DNA from: Citrobacter amalonaticus
GTDB taxonomy: Bacteria; Pseudomonadota; Gammaproteobacteria; Enterobacterales; Enterobacteriaceae
Assembly: GCF_001559075.2 (NCBI RefSeq)
Contig: NZ_CP014015.2
Coordinates: forward strand, 1,550,001 to 1,614,000
Direction: 5' to 3'
DNA: 64,000 bases
Shown here piece after piece: positions 22,675 to 31,452 of the stretch. Under the pieces are notes generated by a model. It did not search any database. It was not told where the DNA came from and saw only the letters and a program-made list of their open reading frames with translations. The translations under genes and the position numbers were made by a program. The stretch's first letter is position 1; each line of letters begins with the position of its first letter.

Positions 22675-23034
22675 TTATTCCGACACTTCCTGCTTGCGAT
22701 TACGCATTTTCACGCCGATCCAGAAGACCAGAATGACCGACAACACGGCCGGGAAGAAGTTGGAGCCGATATCCGGATACTCCGCGCGCACCACGGTGCT
22801 GTAAAGCAGAACGCCGAGAATAAAGCAGGCGGCAGACAGGCCCGGCAACCCCACAGGCATGGTGCGATTCTGATAACGTTGATGCAGACAATACACCGTC
22901 AGCACCAGCGAGATAATCGGGAATACAGAGAACGGCACGATGGAGCTAAACAGCGCCGCGAATGTGCCATTGATTGACAAGCCAGCGACCAGCGCCAGCA
23001 ACAGCGTACCTTTATCCTGAACTGACTGTTTCAT
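22675..23034 (-). CDS. yijD: inner-membrane protein YijD (DUF1422)
   Basis: This is a small membrane protein of 119 residues with four predicted helices and a charged C-terminal tail (MRNRKQEVSE). Its function is unknown. Its ATG shares one nucleotide with the fabR stop codon (TAATG), so it is translationally coupled to the fatty-acid regulator, which suggests but does not show a membrane-lipid link. Confidence 0.92.
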   Translation of the reverse strand: MKQSVQDKGTLLLALVAGLSINGTFAALFSSIVPFSVFPIISLVLTVYCLHQRYQNRTMPVGLPGLSAACFILGVLLYSTVVRAEYPDIGSNFFPAVLSVILVFWIGVKMRNRKQEVSE

Positions 23035-23681
23035 TACTCTTCCTTCACGTTACCCGGAATAAGGGGCATCTTCTCTTGTTCACGGCGATACCAGTAATAC
23101 GCACCTTTCGAAATCATGCGCAGTTGCAGTACCAGTCGCTCTTCTAACTGACGACGCTGTTCCGCGCCCACGTCCAGCGCCTCGGCGCCTGCGCTGAAGA
23201 CAATCGTCACCATCGCTTCGGCTTGCGCTTCAGTAAACGCACGCGGCATATGGTTTTCGATTTCCAGATAGTCCGCAAGTTCCGCGATGAAGTGCTGAAT
23301 TTCTCGCGCAACGGCGGCACGGAACGCCGCTGAGGTGCCAGAACGTTCACGCAATAATAAACGGAAGGCGTTAGGGTTGTTACCGATGAACTCCATAAAT
23401 GTGGAGACCGAGGTGCGGATCACACTCCCGCCCTTGGCGATACGCTGACGCGCCTGGCGCATCAACTGACGCAACATCAGACCGCTTTCATCGACCATGG
23501 TCAGGCCGAGCTCATCAACATCACGGAAATGACGATAAAAGGAGGTTGGCGCAATGCCCGCTTCACGTGCGACTTCACGCAAACTGAGACTGGCGAAGCT
23601 ACGCTCCGCGCTCAGTTGACTAAATGCGGCTTCTACCAGCGAACGCCGGGTTTTTTCTTTTTGCTGCGCTCTAACGCCCAT
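23034..23681 (-). CDS. fabR: TetR-family unsaturated fatty acid repressor FabR
   Basis: FabR represses fabA and fabB in response to the saturated/unsaturated acyl-CoA or acyl-ACP balance. The start at 23681 (MGVRAQQKEKTRRSLVEAAF) gives 215 residues, the E. coli length; the frame is open 42 codons further upstream, but that stretch lies in the divergent promoter region. The TetR HTH spans about residues 10-57 (LREVAREAGIAPTSFYRHF). Confidence 0.95.
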   Translation of the reverse strand: MGVRAQQKEKTRRSLVEAAFSQLSAERSFASLSLREVAREAGIAPTSFYRHFRDVDELGLTMVDESGLMLRQLMRQARQRIAKGGSVIRTSVSTFMEFIGNNPNAFRLLLRERSGTSAAFRAAVAREIQHFIAELADYLEIENHMPRAFTEAQAEAMVTIVFSAGAEALDVGAEQRRQLEERLVLQLRMISKGAYYWYRREQEKMPLIPGNVKEE

Positions 23682-23815
23682 CACGATGTCTGAATCCTTC
23701 CAAATGTCTTGTCTGGCACTATACCAGAGTTCAAAGTTAATCTGCTTGTTCCGCTTTGTGAATGATTGTTTACGCGCAGTTTGTGCTTCAGCTTCGCAAA
23801 AAAGCACAACGATAA

Positions 23816-23844
23816 TTGGGTTATCCCGGCAATGATGTTACTAT
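23816..23844 (+). promoter_or_regulatory. candidate sthA promoter
   Basis: TTGGGT (23816-23821), a 17-bp spacer and TACTAT (23839-23844) lie 38 nt before the sthA ATG. It shares the 201-bp divergent region with fabR. Confidence 0.5.
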
Positions 23845-23882
23845 TCTGTTGCTTTTATGTATAAGAACAGGTAAGCCTTACC

Positions 23883-25283
23883 ATGCCACATTCCTACGAT
23901 TACGATGCCATAGTAATAGGTTCCGGCCCCGGCGGCGAAGGCGCTGCAATGGGTCTGGTTAAGCAAGGAGCTCGCGTTGCCGTTATCGAGCGTTATCATA
24001 ACGTTGGCGGCGGTTGCACCCACTGGGGCACCATCCCGTCGAAAGCGCTCCGCCACGCAGTCAGTCGTATTATCGAATTCAATCAGAACCCCCTTTACAG
24101 CGATCATTCCCGCCTGCTTCGTTCCTCATTCGCCGATATTCTCAACCATGCCGACAACGTGATTAATCAGCAAACACGGATGCGGCAGGGTTTTTATGAG
24201 CGTAACCACTGCGAGATCTTGCAGGGCAACGCCCATTTTGTTGACGAACACACGCTGGCGCTGGAATGTCATGACGGTACGGTTGAAACCCTGACGGCAG
24301 AGAAATTTGTCATTGCCTGCGGATCGCGCCCTTATCATCCGGCAGACGTGGATTTCTCGCACCCGCGCATTTATGACAGTGATTCGATCCTCAGCCTGCA
24401 CCACGAACCGCGCCATGTGATTATTTATGGTGCCGGGGTGATTGGCTGCGAATATGCGTCGATCTTCCGCGGTATGGAGGTCAAAGTTGATCTCATCAAT
24501 ACCCGTGACCGTCTGCTGGCGTTCCTCGATCAGGAGATGTCCGACTCCCTCTCTTACCACTTCTGGAACAGCGGCGTCGTCATTCGCCACAATGAAGAGT
24601 ATGAGAAGATTGAAGGTTGCGACGATGGCGTGATCATGCACCTGAAGTCCGGTAAGAAACTGAAGGCCGACTGCCTGCTGTACGCCAATGGCCGTACCGG
24701 GAATACCGATTCCCTGGCGTTGCAGAATATCGGTCTGGAAACCGACAGCCGTGGTCAGCTCAAGGTCAACAGCATGTACCAGACCGCGCTGCCGCACGTC
24801 TACGCAGTGGGTGATGTGATCGGTTACCCGAGTCTGGCGTCCGCAGCATACGACCAGGGACGCATTGCCGCCCAGGCGCTGGTGAAAGGGGAAGCGAACG
24901 CGCACCTGATTGAAGATATCCCCACCGGGATTTACACCATCCCGGAGATCAGTTCCGTTGGCAAAACCGAACAGCAACTGACAGCGATGAAAGTGCCTTA
25001 CGAAGTGGGACGTGCTCAGTTTAAACACCTGGCGCGCGCGCAAATCGTCGGCATGAACGTGGGCACGCTGAAGATTTTATTCCATCGGGAAACCAAAGAG
25101 ATTTTGGGAATTCACTGCTTTGGTGAACGCGCAGCCGAGATTATTCACATCGGTCAGGCGATTATGGAGCAGAAAGGTGGTGGTAACACGATTGAGTACT
25201 TCGTTAACACCACCTTTAACTACCCGACCATGGCGGAAGCCTATCGGGTAGCGGCGCTAAATGGCTTAAACCGCCTTTTTTAA
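23883..25283 (+). CDS. sthA: soluble pyridine nucleotide transhydrogenase
   Basis: SthA (UdhA) is a cytosolic FAD protein that moves reducing equivalents from NADPH to NAD+. The protein has 466 residues. The N-terminal FAD motif is GSGPGGEGAAMG; the segment GGGCTHWGTIPSKAL keeps only the first of the two redox cysteines found in related lipoamide/glutathione reductases, which is characteristic of this enzyme. The NAD(P) motif is GAGVIGCEYASIF near residue 185. Its 3' end overlaps oxyR by 18 nt on the opposite strand. Confidence 0.97.
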   Translation: MPHSYDYDAIVIGSGPGGEGAAMGLVKQGARVAVIERYHNVGGGCTHWGTIPSKALRHAVSRIIEFNQNPLYSDHSRLLRSSFADILNHADNVINQQTRMRQGFYERNHCEILQGNAHFVDEHTLALECHDGTVETLTAEKFVIACGSRPYHPADVDFSHPRIYDSDSILSLHHEPRHVIIYGAGVIGCEYASIFRGMEVKVDLINTRDRLLAFLDQEMSDSLSYHFWNSGVVIRHNEEYEKIEGCDDGVIMHLKSGKKLKADCLLYANGRTGNTDSLALQNIGLETDSRGQLKVNSMYQTALPHVYAVGDVIGYPSLASAAYDQGRIAAQALVKGEANAHLIEDIPTGIYTIPEISSVGKTEQQLTAMKVPYEVGRAQFKHLARAQIVGMNVGTLKILFHRETKEILGIHCFGERAAEIIHIGQAIMEQKGGGNTIEYFVNTTFNYPTMAEAYRVAALNGLNRLF

Positions 25284-26183
25284 CGCCTTATCGAAATGGC
25301 CATCCATCGCACCACGGATGGCCTCTGCCAGTTGCTCATAGCGACTACGCAGCGGTGAGCCCGGACGATAAACCAGTCCCACCGTACGACGCGGCTCAGG
25401 CTTAATGCAGGGCAGATACACCACGCCATCACGTTTGCGTTCTTGCGGAACCGCCAGCGCAGGCAGCAGGGTAATACCGCTTCCTGCCGCGACCATGTTA
25501 CGCAGCGTTTCCAGACTGGTCGCACGGAAGTGGGTGTCTTCGTCAGCGCCGGCTTCAAAGCAGAATCCCATCGCCTGATCGCGCAGACAGTGACCGTCCT
25601 CCAGCATCAGCAGTTTTTCGCCTGCCAGATCGGACATCGGCACGCAGTCGCGATTCGCCCACGGGTGATCCTCGTAGATCGCCAGCAGCATCGGCTCGTC
25701 GAACAACGGCACTTCAATAAAGGCCTCACTCTCTTTCACCAGCGCCAGGATCACGCAGTCAAGCTTGCCGCTATCCAGTTGCGCCAGCAACTGATGGGTC
25801 TGCGCCTCATGCAGATACATTTCCAGCTTCGGGAAAGTCTGGTGCAGCATCGGGATAATATGCGGCAGCAGGTAAGGACCCACAGTGGGAATCAAACCAA
25901 TGTGCAGCGGACCTGACATGGTTTCGCCCTGTTGGCTTGCCATCTCCTTGAGCACTTTGACCTCACGCAGCACGGTACGTGCCTGATCCACCAGCAGTAA
26001 ACCCGCCTGGGTGAACAGCACTTTACGACTCGTACGCTCCAGCAGCATCACGCCAAGCTCATCTTCCAGCTTGCGGATTTGCCCGCTCAGCGTTGGCTGG
26101 CTGACGTGACAGGAGTCCGCCGCGCGCCGGAAGTGGCGATGTTCGGCTAATGCCACCAGGTATTCAAGATCACGAATATTCAT
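25266..26183 (-). CDS. oxyR: LysR-family peroxide sensor OxyR
   Basis: OxyR senses H2O2 through a reversible disulfide and activates katG, ahpCF, dps, gor and oxyS. The protein has 305 residues. The LysR HTH is at 1-60 (RRAADSCHVSQPTLSGQIRKLE); the sensing cysteines are in GHCLRD (Cys199) and GFCFEAG (Cys208). It is divergent from oxyS, with a shared operator, and its katG target lies in this window too. Confidence 0.98.
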   Translation of the reverse strand: MNIRDLEYLVALAEHRHFRRAADSCHVSQPTLSGQIRKLEDELGVMLLERTSRKVLFTQAGLLLVDQARTVLREVKVLKEMASQQGETMSGPLHIGLIPTVGPYLLPHIIPMLHQTFPKLEMYLHEAQTHQLLAQLDSGKLDCVILALVKESEAFIEVPLFDEPMLLAIYEDHPWANRDCVPMSDLAGEKLLMLEDGHCLRDQAMGFCFEAGADEDTHFRATSLETLRNMVAAGSGITLLPALAVPQERKRDGVVYLPCIKPEPRRTVGLVYRPGSPLRSRYEQLAEAIRGAMDGHFDKALKKAV

Positions 26184-26204
26184 TATTCATCCTCCATCGC
26201 CACG

Positions 26205-26251
26205 ATAGTTCATGGCGATAGGTAGCATAGCAACGAACGATTATCCCTATC
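26205..26251. promoter_or_regulatory. OxyR operator between oxyR and oxyS
   Basis: Repeated ATAG/CTAT elements (GATAGTTC, GATAGGTAGCATAG, CCCTATC) occupy the oxyR-oxyS gap where the E. coli OxyR footprint lies. The core CAACGAACGATTATCCCTAT is as I remember it from E. coli. Binding would activate oxyS and repress oxyR. Confidence 0.65.
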
Positions 26252-26264
26252 AAGCTTTCTGTCT

Positions 26265-26270
26265 GATAAT
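26265..26270 (+). promoter_or_regulatory. oxyS promoter -10 box
   Basis: GATAAT lies 8 bp before the inferred OxyS 5' end at 26279. No good -35 is present, as expected for an OxyR-activated promoter. Confidence 0.65.
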
Positions 26271-26278
26271 CCATCACA

Positions 26279-26390
26279 GAAACGGAGCGGTCTCGTTTAA
26301 CCCTTGAAGCCACTGCCCGTTCTGAGAGTCTCTCTCATACCCAAATAACTAAAGCCAACGTGAACTTTTGCGGACCTGAGGTCCGCATTT
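26279..26390 (+). ncRNA. oxyS: OxyS oxidative-stress small RNA
   Basis: The RNA begins GAAACGGAGCGG, contains the conserved AACCCTTGAAG and CACTGCCCGTTC, and the Hfq/linker stretch AATAACTAAAGCCAACG. It ends with the terminator GCGGACC-TGA-GGTCCGC followed by a run of T (26370-26395), about 109 nt before the U-tract. OxyS is induced by OxyR and represses fhlA and rpoS through Hfq in E. coli. The middle hairpin (about 26325-26345) diverges from E. coli. Confidence 0.92.
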
Positions 26391-26400
26391 TTTTTGCTTT

Positions 26401-27684
26401 CTACTCAATACGATCTTTGACAATAAAGAAGTAACACAGTGCGCCGGTGAACGTCACACAGGCAGCAATGACTAATGCCAGATTAAAGGAGTGAGTGGTA
26501 TCCACCACCCAGCCCGTCACGATGGGGGCAAATGAAGCAAACACAAAGCTGCCAAAGTTTTGAATGGCGGCGACAGAAGCCACTTTGGTTTCTGATACCA
26601 TCACCTGCACTAATCCCCAAGCCGATGTCCCCGCGAAATGGACGCAGAATAATGCCATAGAGATAAAAGCAACGGCCTGAGCAGGCGAAGAAGATTGCAC
26701 AACCAGCAGCGTACCCAGTGCCGACAGAGTAAGACCACACACAATAGCCGTTTTGCGCGTTTTTGTCAGGTCGTAACCCCGTCTTGCTAAGCGGTCAACA
26801 ATAATGCCGTTTACCCACATCCCTACCGCAGCAGCAAGGAATGGAATCGCGGCAACCCACCCCGTCTTTGCCAGGCTAAATCCCTGCTCCGCCTGCAGAT
26901 AACCGGGCAACCAGGCAATATAGAGCCATCCAGTATAGTTAACCCCTGAAAAACCCAAAATCATTCCCCAGGTTGTACGCCGTTTAAACAACGCCAGCCA
27001 TTCATTAAAATGTAACTGGGGACGTGTCGTAACAGACGCAGAAAGGTAGCTGCGCTCATCATCCCGCAAGATGAATTGCGCGCGGTTGCGATACCAGACA
27101 TACCAGCACAGGCCAACCAAAATACCTGCAACCCCAATAATGACAAACATCGTTCGCCATCCCCAGGCAATTTGCATAAGCACTAACGCTGGAGGAGCAA
27201 TGGCCTGACCGATGACGGTAGAGGAGTTAAAAATACCCAGAGCCGTTCCTCGCTCCTTTTGCGCATACCAATCAGTTATGGATTTCACACCCGCAGGCAT
27301 AAACGGAGCCTCGCCAATACCCAGACCAATGCGCATAAGAATAAAGTGGCTGAAAGAATTAACCATGCCGGTTAATACTTGCATTAGCGACCAGAAAATT
27401 AATCCTGCTCCTAATACAATTCTGGGGCCAAAGCGGTCAAGTAAAATACCCGATGGTAGCTGTGAAAAGCCATAAGACAATGAAAATGCGGAAAGCAGGA
27501 CACCAAACTCTGTCGCTGACAAACCTAACTCTCCGCGAATCGCTTCACCTGCAATACTAAGCGATGAGCGATCTAAAAAATTGACTATCCCTGCCATGAA
27601 TAATAAAAGCAATGTCACAATCTGAATATGACGAATACGTTGCAATTTTTTACTTAAAGCATTCCCTGACAAATCAATATCCAT
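26401..27684 (-). CDS. MFS transporter, anion:cation symporter type (orphan)
   Basis: The product is a 427-residue inner-membrane protein with about 12 helices and the family signature NFLDRSSLSIA near residue 35 and DRFGPR between helices 2 and 3. It resembles the ACS branch (hexuronate, glucarate and galactonate carriers). The start at 27684 follows AAGGAG; an earlier in-frame start is possible but lacks a good ribosome site. It lies directly downstream of the OxyS terminator on the other strand, with no catabolic gene beside it. I do not recall a gene here in E. coli. The substrate cannot be told from sequence. Confidence 0.85.
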   Translation of the reverse strand: MDIDLSGNALSKKLQRIRHIQIVTLLLLFMAGIVNFLDRSSLSIAGEAIRGELGLSATEFGVLLSAFSLSYGFSQLPSGILLDRFGPRIVLGAGLIFWSLMQVLTGMVNSFSHFILMRIGLGIGEAPFMPAGVKSITDWYAQKERGTALGIFNSSTVIGQAIAPPALVLMQIAWGWRTMFVIIGVAGILVGLCWYVWYRNRAQFILRDDERSYLSASVTTRPQLHFNEWLALFKRRTTWGMILGFSGVNYTGWLYIAWLPGYLQAEQGFSLAKTGWVAAIPFLAAAVGMWVNGIIVDRLARRGYDLTKTRKTAIVCGLTLSALGTLLVVQSSSPAQAVAFISMALFCVHFAGTSAWGLVQVMVSETKVASVAAIQNFGSFVFASFAPIVTGWVVDTTHSFNLALVIAACVTFTGALCYFFIVKDRIE

Positions 27685-28052
27685 CTGTTTCTCCTTGAAA
27701 AAAACAGTAAATTCGATGACCATTTAAAGGATGACGACGAAATTAACGATAAGTTTTCCTACGAAATCTACCTTCAAGCCTACTACCATACAAGATAAAA
27801 AATTTAAATATTCAAGAATGATCACATTAAAAAACAAACATTCTTATAACAGATAACATTCTCGATAAATCATTCACCAAGAAAATATAAAATGTCATGC
27901 GGGAGAATTTAATTATTAAGGTAATGGCTGCGATAAAATAAATATAATAACGTTGAGAATGGCGGGACAAGAAAATAAAAAATACTTGTTTGTTTAATGA
28001 CTGGGTAGTTTTTCTGTACCGAAGAAGTGTGAATATCCAGGCTAACAATCAA
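27685..28052. other. AT-rich intergenic region upstream of the orphan transporter
   Basis: This stretch of about 370 bp is markedly A/T-rich compared with its neighbours and has no supported gene; a 73-codon frame on the minus strand has no family look or ribosome site. A CRP-like half site TGTGATCATTCTTGAA (minus strand, about 27810-27825) and TTGTATGGTAGTA lie upstream of the transporter and could be its control region. Confidence 0.5.
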
Positions 28053-28078
28053 CACTCCCCCATTTTGCAGGGGGAGTG
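28053..28078 (-). terminator. argCBH operon terminator
   Basis: A 9-bp stem (CACTCCCCC / GGGGGAGTG) with an 8-nt loop, followed by TTGATTGTT on the minus strand, lies 12 nt after the argH stop codon. Confidence 0.75.
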
Positions 28079-28090
28079 ATTGCATAAGTG

Positions 28091-29464
28091 TTAACTCAGA
28101 CGCGCCTTCGCGTAGCTGATCGCTTGTGCGACCTGCTGAGGAGACACCCCGCCCTTCGCCGCACGTTTATCCAGACACGACTGCAGGGAGAGGATCGGGT
28201 ACACGTCATCGCCGATGACGCTACTGAATTTCTGCAGATCGGCGAGCGGCAGGTCTTCCAGCGGTTTCCCCTGACGAATCGCCTCAACGACCGTTTCACC
28301 CACGATATGGTGCGCTTCACGGAACGGGACGCCTTTCGCGACCAGATAATCCGCCAGTTCGGTGGCGTTAGCGTAACCCTGCTGTGCCGCTTCCTGGCAA
28401 CGCGGACGTTTCACCTGAATGCCGTCCAGCACCAGCGCAGCCATATGCAGACAGTCCAGCCAGGTGTCGAGCGCGTCGAACAAACCTTCTTTGTCTTCCT
28501 GCATATCTTTGTTATACGCCAGCGGTAGCCCCTTCAGCGTCATCATCATGCCGGTCAACGCGCCCTGAACACGGCCACATTTACCGCGAATCAACTCCAG
28601 CGCATCCGGGTTTTTCTTCTGCGGCATCAATGAAGAACCGGAGGTCACGCGATCGGAAAGCTCAACAAAGCCCGCTTCACCAGTGTTAAAGAAAATCAGG
28701 TCTTCGGCAAAACGCGACAGGTGCACCATACCGATAGAGGCGTCAGACAGCAGTTCCAGCACGTGGTCACGATCGGAGACACTGTCCAGACTGTTACGTG
28801 TGGCCGAGGCAAAGCCCAGCCAACCCGCCAGCTGTTCACGATCGATTTCATACGCGGTCCCGGCCAGGGCGCCGCAGCCTAATGGGCTAACGTCCAGACG
28901 CTTTAACGCATCCTGCAGACGGCTTTCATCGCGCGCCAGCATTTCGACATACGCCAGACACCAGTGCGCAAACGTCACCGGCTGCGCGCGCTGCAGGTGG
29001 GTATACCCCGGCATCACCGCATCCTGGTTATTTTCCGCCGTCTCGACCAGTGCGCTCTGCAACTGGCGATTCGCGGTAAGCAGTTCGGTCACCGTCTCTT
29101 TGCACCACAGTTTCAAATCGGTAGCGACCTGATCATTACGGCTACGCCCGGTATGCAGCTTTTTACCTAACTGACCGACTTTGTCGATCAGTTTGCCTTC
29201 CACCCAGCTATGAATATCTTCGGCATCGCTCTGAAGGATTTGCTGCGGATCCAGACGCACTTCTTCCAGCAGGTTATTCAGCGCCTCTTCCAATTGCAGT
29301 TGTTCATCGGCAGTCAGTACACCGACCGTTACCAACGCTTTGGACCAGGCCACAGAGCCGACAATATCCTGTTCGGCCAGACGGTAGTCAAAACGTAACG
29401 AATCGTTGAACTGTTTGAACCGCTGATCTGCTGCCTGAGTAAAACGCCCACCCCAAAGTGCCAT
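28091..29464 (-). CDS. argH: argininosuccinate lyase
   Basis: ArgH splits argininosuccinate into arginine and fumarate, the last step of arginine synthesis. The protein has 457 residues. The fumarase/aspartase superfamily signature GSSLMPQKKNPD is near residue 280. It is the last gene of argCBH and is separated from argB by a REP pair. Confidence 0.97.
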   Translation of the reverse strand: MALWGGRFTQAADQRFKQFNDSLRFDYRLAEQDIVGSVAWSKALVTVGVLTADEQLQLEEALNNLLEEVRLDPQQILQSDAEDIHSWVEGKLIDKVGQLGKKLHTGRSRNDQVATDLKLWCKETVTELLTANRQLQSALVETAENNQDAVMPGYTHLQRAQPVTFAHWCLAYVEMLARDESRLQDALKRLDVSPLGCGALAGTAYEIDREQLAGWLGFASATRNSLDSVSDRDHVLELLSDASIGMVHLSRFAEDLIFFNTGEAGFVELSDRVTSGSSLMPQKKNPDALELIRGKCGRVQGALTGMMMTLKGLPLAYNKDMQEDKEGLFDALDTWLDCLHMAALVLDGIQVKRPRCQEAAQQGYANATELADYLVAKGVPFREAHHIVGETVVEAIRQGKPLEDLPLADLQKFSSVIGDDVYPILSLQSCLDKRAAKGGVSPQQVAQAISYAKARLS

Positions 29465-29490
29465 AACATACTTCCTTAATTTCTTGAATT

Positions 29491-29565
29491 GCCGGATGGC
29501 GCTGCGCTAATCCGGCCTACAGGTTGTGTTCACGTAGGCCCGATAAGGCGTAGCCGCCATCGGGC
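29491..29565. repeat. REP pair (BIME) between argB and argH
   Basis: Two foldbacks, GCCGGATGGCGC...TAATCCGGC (29491-29516) and GCCCGATAAGGC...CATCGGGC (29538-29565), lie inside the argCBH operon. REP hairpins within operons can stabilise the upstream mRNA. Confidence 0.85.
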
Positions 29566-29575
29566 ACATTAATAG

Positions 29576-30352
29576 TTAAGCCAGAATACGCGTACCAATC
29601 GGCGTACCGTTGAACAGCGCCGGGAGCTGCTCGGCATGACGCCAGGAGGCGATATCCACCGGGCGACCCAGCGTGCGTGCGGCATCCAGCGCGGCATTCA
29701 CCTTCACAATCATGCCATCGGTAATAATGCCCTGGTCGATCAGCTGTTCCGCTTTCGCGGCGGTCATTTCAGCAATGCGCTGACCTTTACCGTCGAGAAT
29801 ACCACTCACGTCGGAAAGCAGGATCAGATCCGCGCCCAGCGTCGCCGCCAGCGCCGTCGCCGCCTGGTCCGCGTTCACGTTCATCAACTGCCCTTCTTCC
29901 GTCACCCCAATCGAGCTGACGACCGGCAGAAAACCATTTTCCAGCAGCGTGTTAATCAGCGTAGGCGAACCCGGCTGCGCCAGTCCAACATGGCCAAGCT
30001 CTTCGTCGAGCTGGGTCACTTTTACGCTATCGCCATCACCAAGATACAGACCTACGGAGGCGATGTGGTGTTTTTTCGCCCAGGCCAGCAGCGTTTTGTT
30101 CGCCGTTCCCGCCAGCGCGCCAGTGATGATGTCGATCTGGTCAGCAGGCGTCACACGCAGGCCGTTTTTCTTTTTCACCGGCAGGTTGAGCCCTTTCATC
30201 AGCTCATCGACGACACAACCGCCGCCATGGACAATGACCAGCGGACGCTGATGCGACTCACGATAGTTCACCAGCGCGGTAAAAAGACGCTCCAGCGCCT
30301 CTTCGCTATCCAGTAATACGCCACCCAGCTTGATAATTAATGGACTCATCAT
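29576..30352 (-). CDS. argB: acetylglutamate kinase
   Basis: ArgB phosphorylates N-acetyl-L-glutamate, the second step of arginine synthesis. The ATG at 30352 (MMSPLIIKLGGVLLDSEEAL) gives 258 residues, the E. coli length; the frame extends 11 codons upstream into argC, without family support. KLGG and IVHGGG form the nucleotide and substrate sites. It starts 7 nt after the argC stop codon. Confidence 0.95.
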   Translation of the reverse strand: MMSPLIIKLGGVLLDSEEALERLFTALVNYRESHQRPLVIVHGGGCVVDELMKGLNLPVKKKNGLRVTPADQIDIITGALAGTANKTLLAWAKKHHIASVGLYLGDGDSVKVTQLDEELGHVGLAQPGSPTLINTLLENGFLPVVSSIGVTEEGQLMNVNADQAATALAATLGADLILLSDVSGILDGKGQRIAEMTAAKAEQLIDQGIITDGMIVKVNAALDAARTLGRPVDIASWRHAEQLPALFNGTPIGTRILA

Positions 30353-30359
30353 TGCACCC

Positions 30360-31364
30360 TTAAATAAGAGACTGCGTTTCAGCAAAGCCGAAACGGATAT
30401 TGGCGCACTGCACTGCCTGTGCGGCGGCGCCTTTCAACAAATTATCTTCGGTTGCCACTACAATCAAATGTTCACCCTGCACGGCAAAACCAATATCGCA
30501 GAACGGCAACCCAACAACATTCTTCAGCGCCGGAACGCCTTTGTCATACAGACGCACCAGCGGTTTATCCGCATACGCCTGCTGTAACACCTGCGCGACC
30601 TGCGCAGCGGTCACGCCCGGCTGCAGCCGACAAGCGATCGTTTCCAGGATCCCGCGCGGGAAATTGCCCAGATGCGGGGTGAAAATCACGTCCGTCCCCA
30701 GATGGGTGGCGATCTCCGGCTGATGACGATGGGTAAACACACCATACGGTTGCAGGCTCACTTCGCAGAAGCTGTTAGACAACGCCGCTTTACGTCCCGC
30801 TCCGCTCACTCCGCTGGTCGCATTAATCACCGGCCATTGCGCCAAATCCAGCAGTCCGGCATCAATCAGGGGTTTCAAAGAAAGTTGCGCCGCCGTGGGA
30901 TAACACCCCGGCACCGCAATCAGATTCGCCTCTTTCAGTTTGTCGGCGCTCCACTCCGCCAGACCGTAAACCGCTTGTTCAAGCAGATCGGGATACTGAT
31001 GGGTGAAGCCATAGTATTTTTCATAGAACCCGGCATCGTTCACACGGAAGGCACCGGAAAGGTCGAAGACCACGCAACCCGCAGCCAAAAATTGCGGCGC
31101 CAGGTCATGGCTGACTTCGTGGGCGGTGGCTAGAAACACCACATCCACGCCATCGGTAAACTCGCTGATATCGGACATCGGCTGCAACGGCAGATCGACA
31201 ATGCCTTTAAGCTGTGGATGCAAATCAGAAATTAACTTTCCCGCATCATTGCTTTGCGCTGAGACGGTCAAAGCGGTTATGGTCATATGAGGGTGGCGAT
31301 TCACGTAGCTTACAAGCTCTGCGCCCGCATAACCGCTAGCGCCTACAATCAGCGTATTCAACAT
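30360..31364 (-). CDS. argC: N-acetyl-gamma-glutamyl-phosphate reductase
   Basis: ArgC reduces N-acetylglutamyl phosphate with NADPH to the semialdehyde. The protein has 334 residues. The N-terminal Rossmann motif is VGASGYAGAELV, and the catalytic Cys is in PGCYPTA near residue 154. It is the first gene of argCBH, divergent from argE with ARG boxes in the 88-bp gap. Confidence 0.97.
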   Translation of the reverse strand: MLNTLIVGASGYAGAELVSYVNRHPHMTITALTVSAQSNDAGKLISDLHPQLKGIVDLPLQPMSDISEFTDGVDVVFLATAHEVSHDLAPQFLAAGCVVFDLSGAFRVNDAGFYEKYYGFTHQYPDLLEQAVYGLAEWSADKLKEANLIAVPGCYPTAAQLSLKPLIDAGLLDLAQWPVINATSGVSGAGRKAALSNSFCEVSLQPYGVFTHRHQPEIATHLGTDVIFTPHLGNFPRGILETIACRLQPGVTAAQVAQVLQQAYADKPLVRLYDKGVPALKNVVGLPFCDIGFAVQGEHLIVVATEDNLLKGAAAQAVQCANIRFGFAETQSLI

Positions 31365-31387
31365 CAGGTTCCTTTATGCTCAACGTT

Positions 31388-31426
31388 AATGTATTTTTAT
31401 GCACATTTATTGCATGAATATTGATA
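31388..31426. promoter_or_regulatory. two ArgR operator boxes (ARG boxes) for argE/argCBH
   Basis: Two 18-bp ARG boxes lie 3 bp apart, the standard spacing for one ArgR hexamer: 31388-31405 (core TGTATTTTTATGCA) and 31409-31426 (core TGCATGAATATTGA). Both fit TGNATN4ATNCA with one or two changes. They lie between the divergent argE and argC starts, so arginine should repress both directions. Confidence 0.85.
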
Positions 31427-31452
31427 CTATCACGACCTAAGGTGTGTCAACA

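Noticed and set aside
27827..28048. A 73-codon minus-strand frame in the AT-rich gap before the orphan transporter
   Set aside because: It has no ribosome binding site, no recognisable family and a composition expected of random AT-rich DNA.
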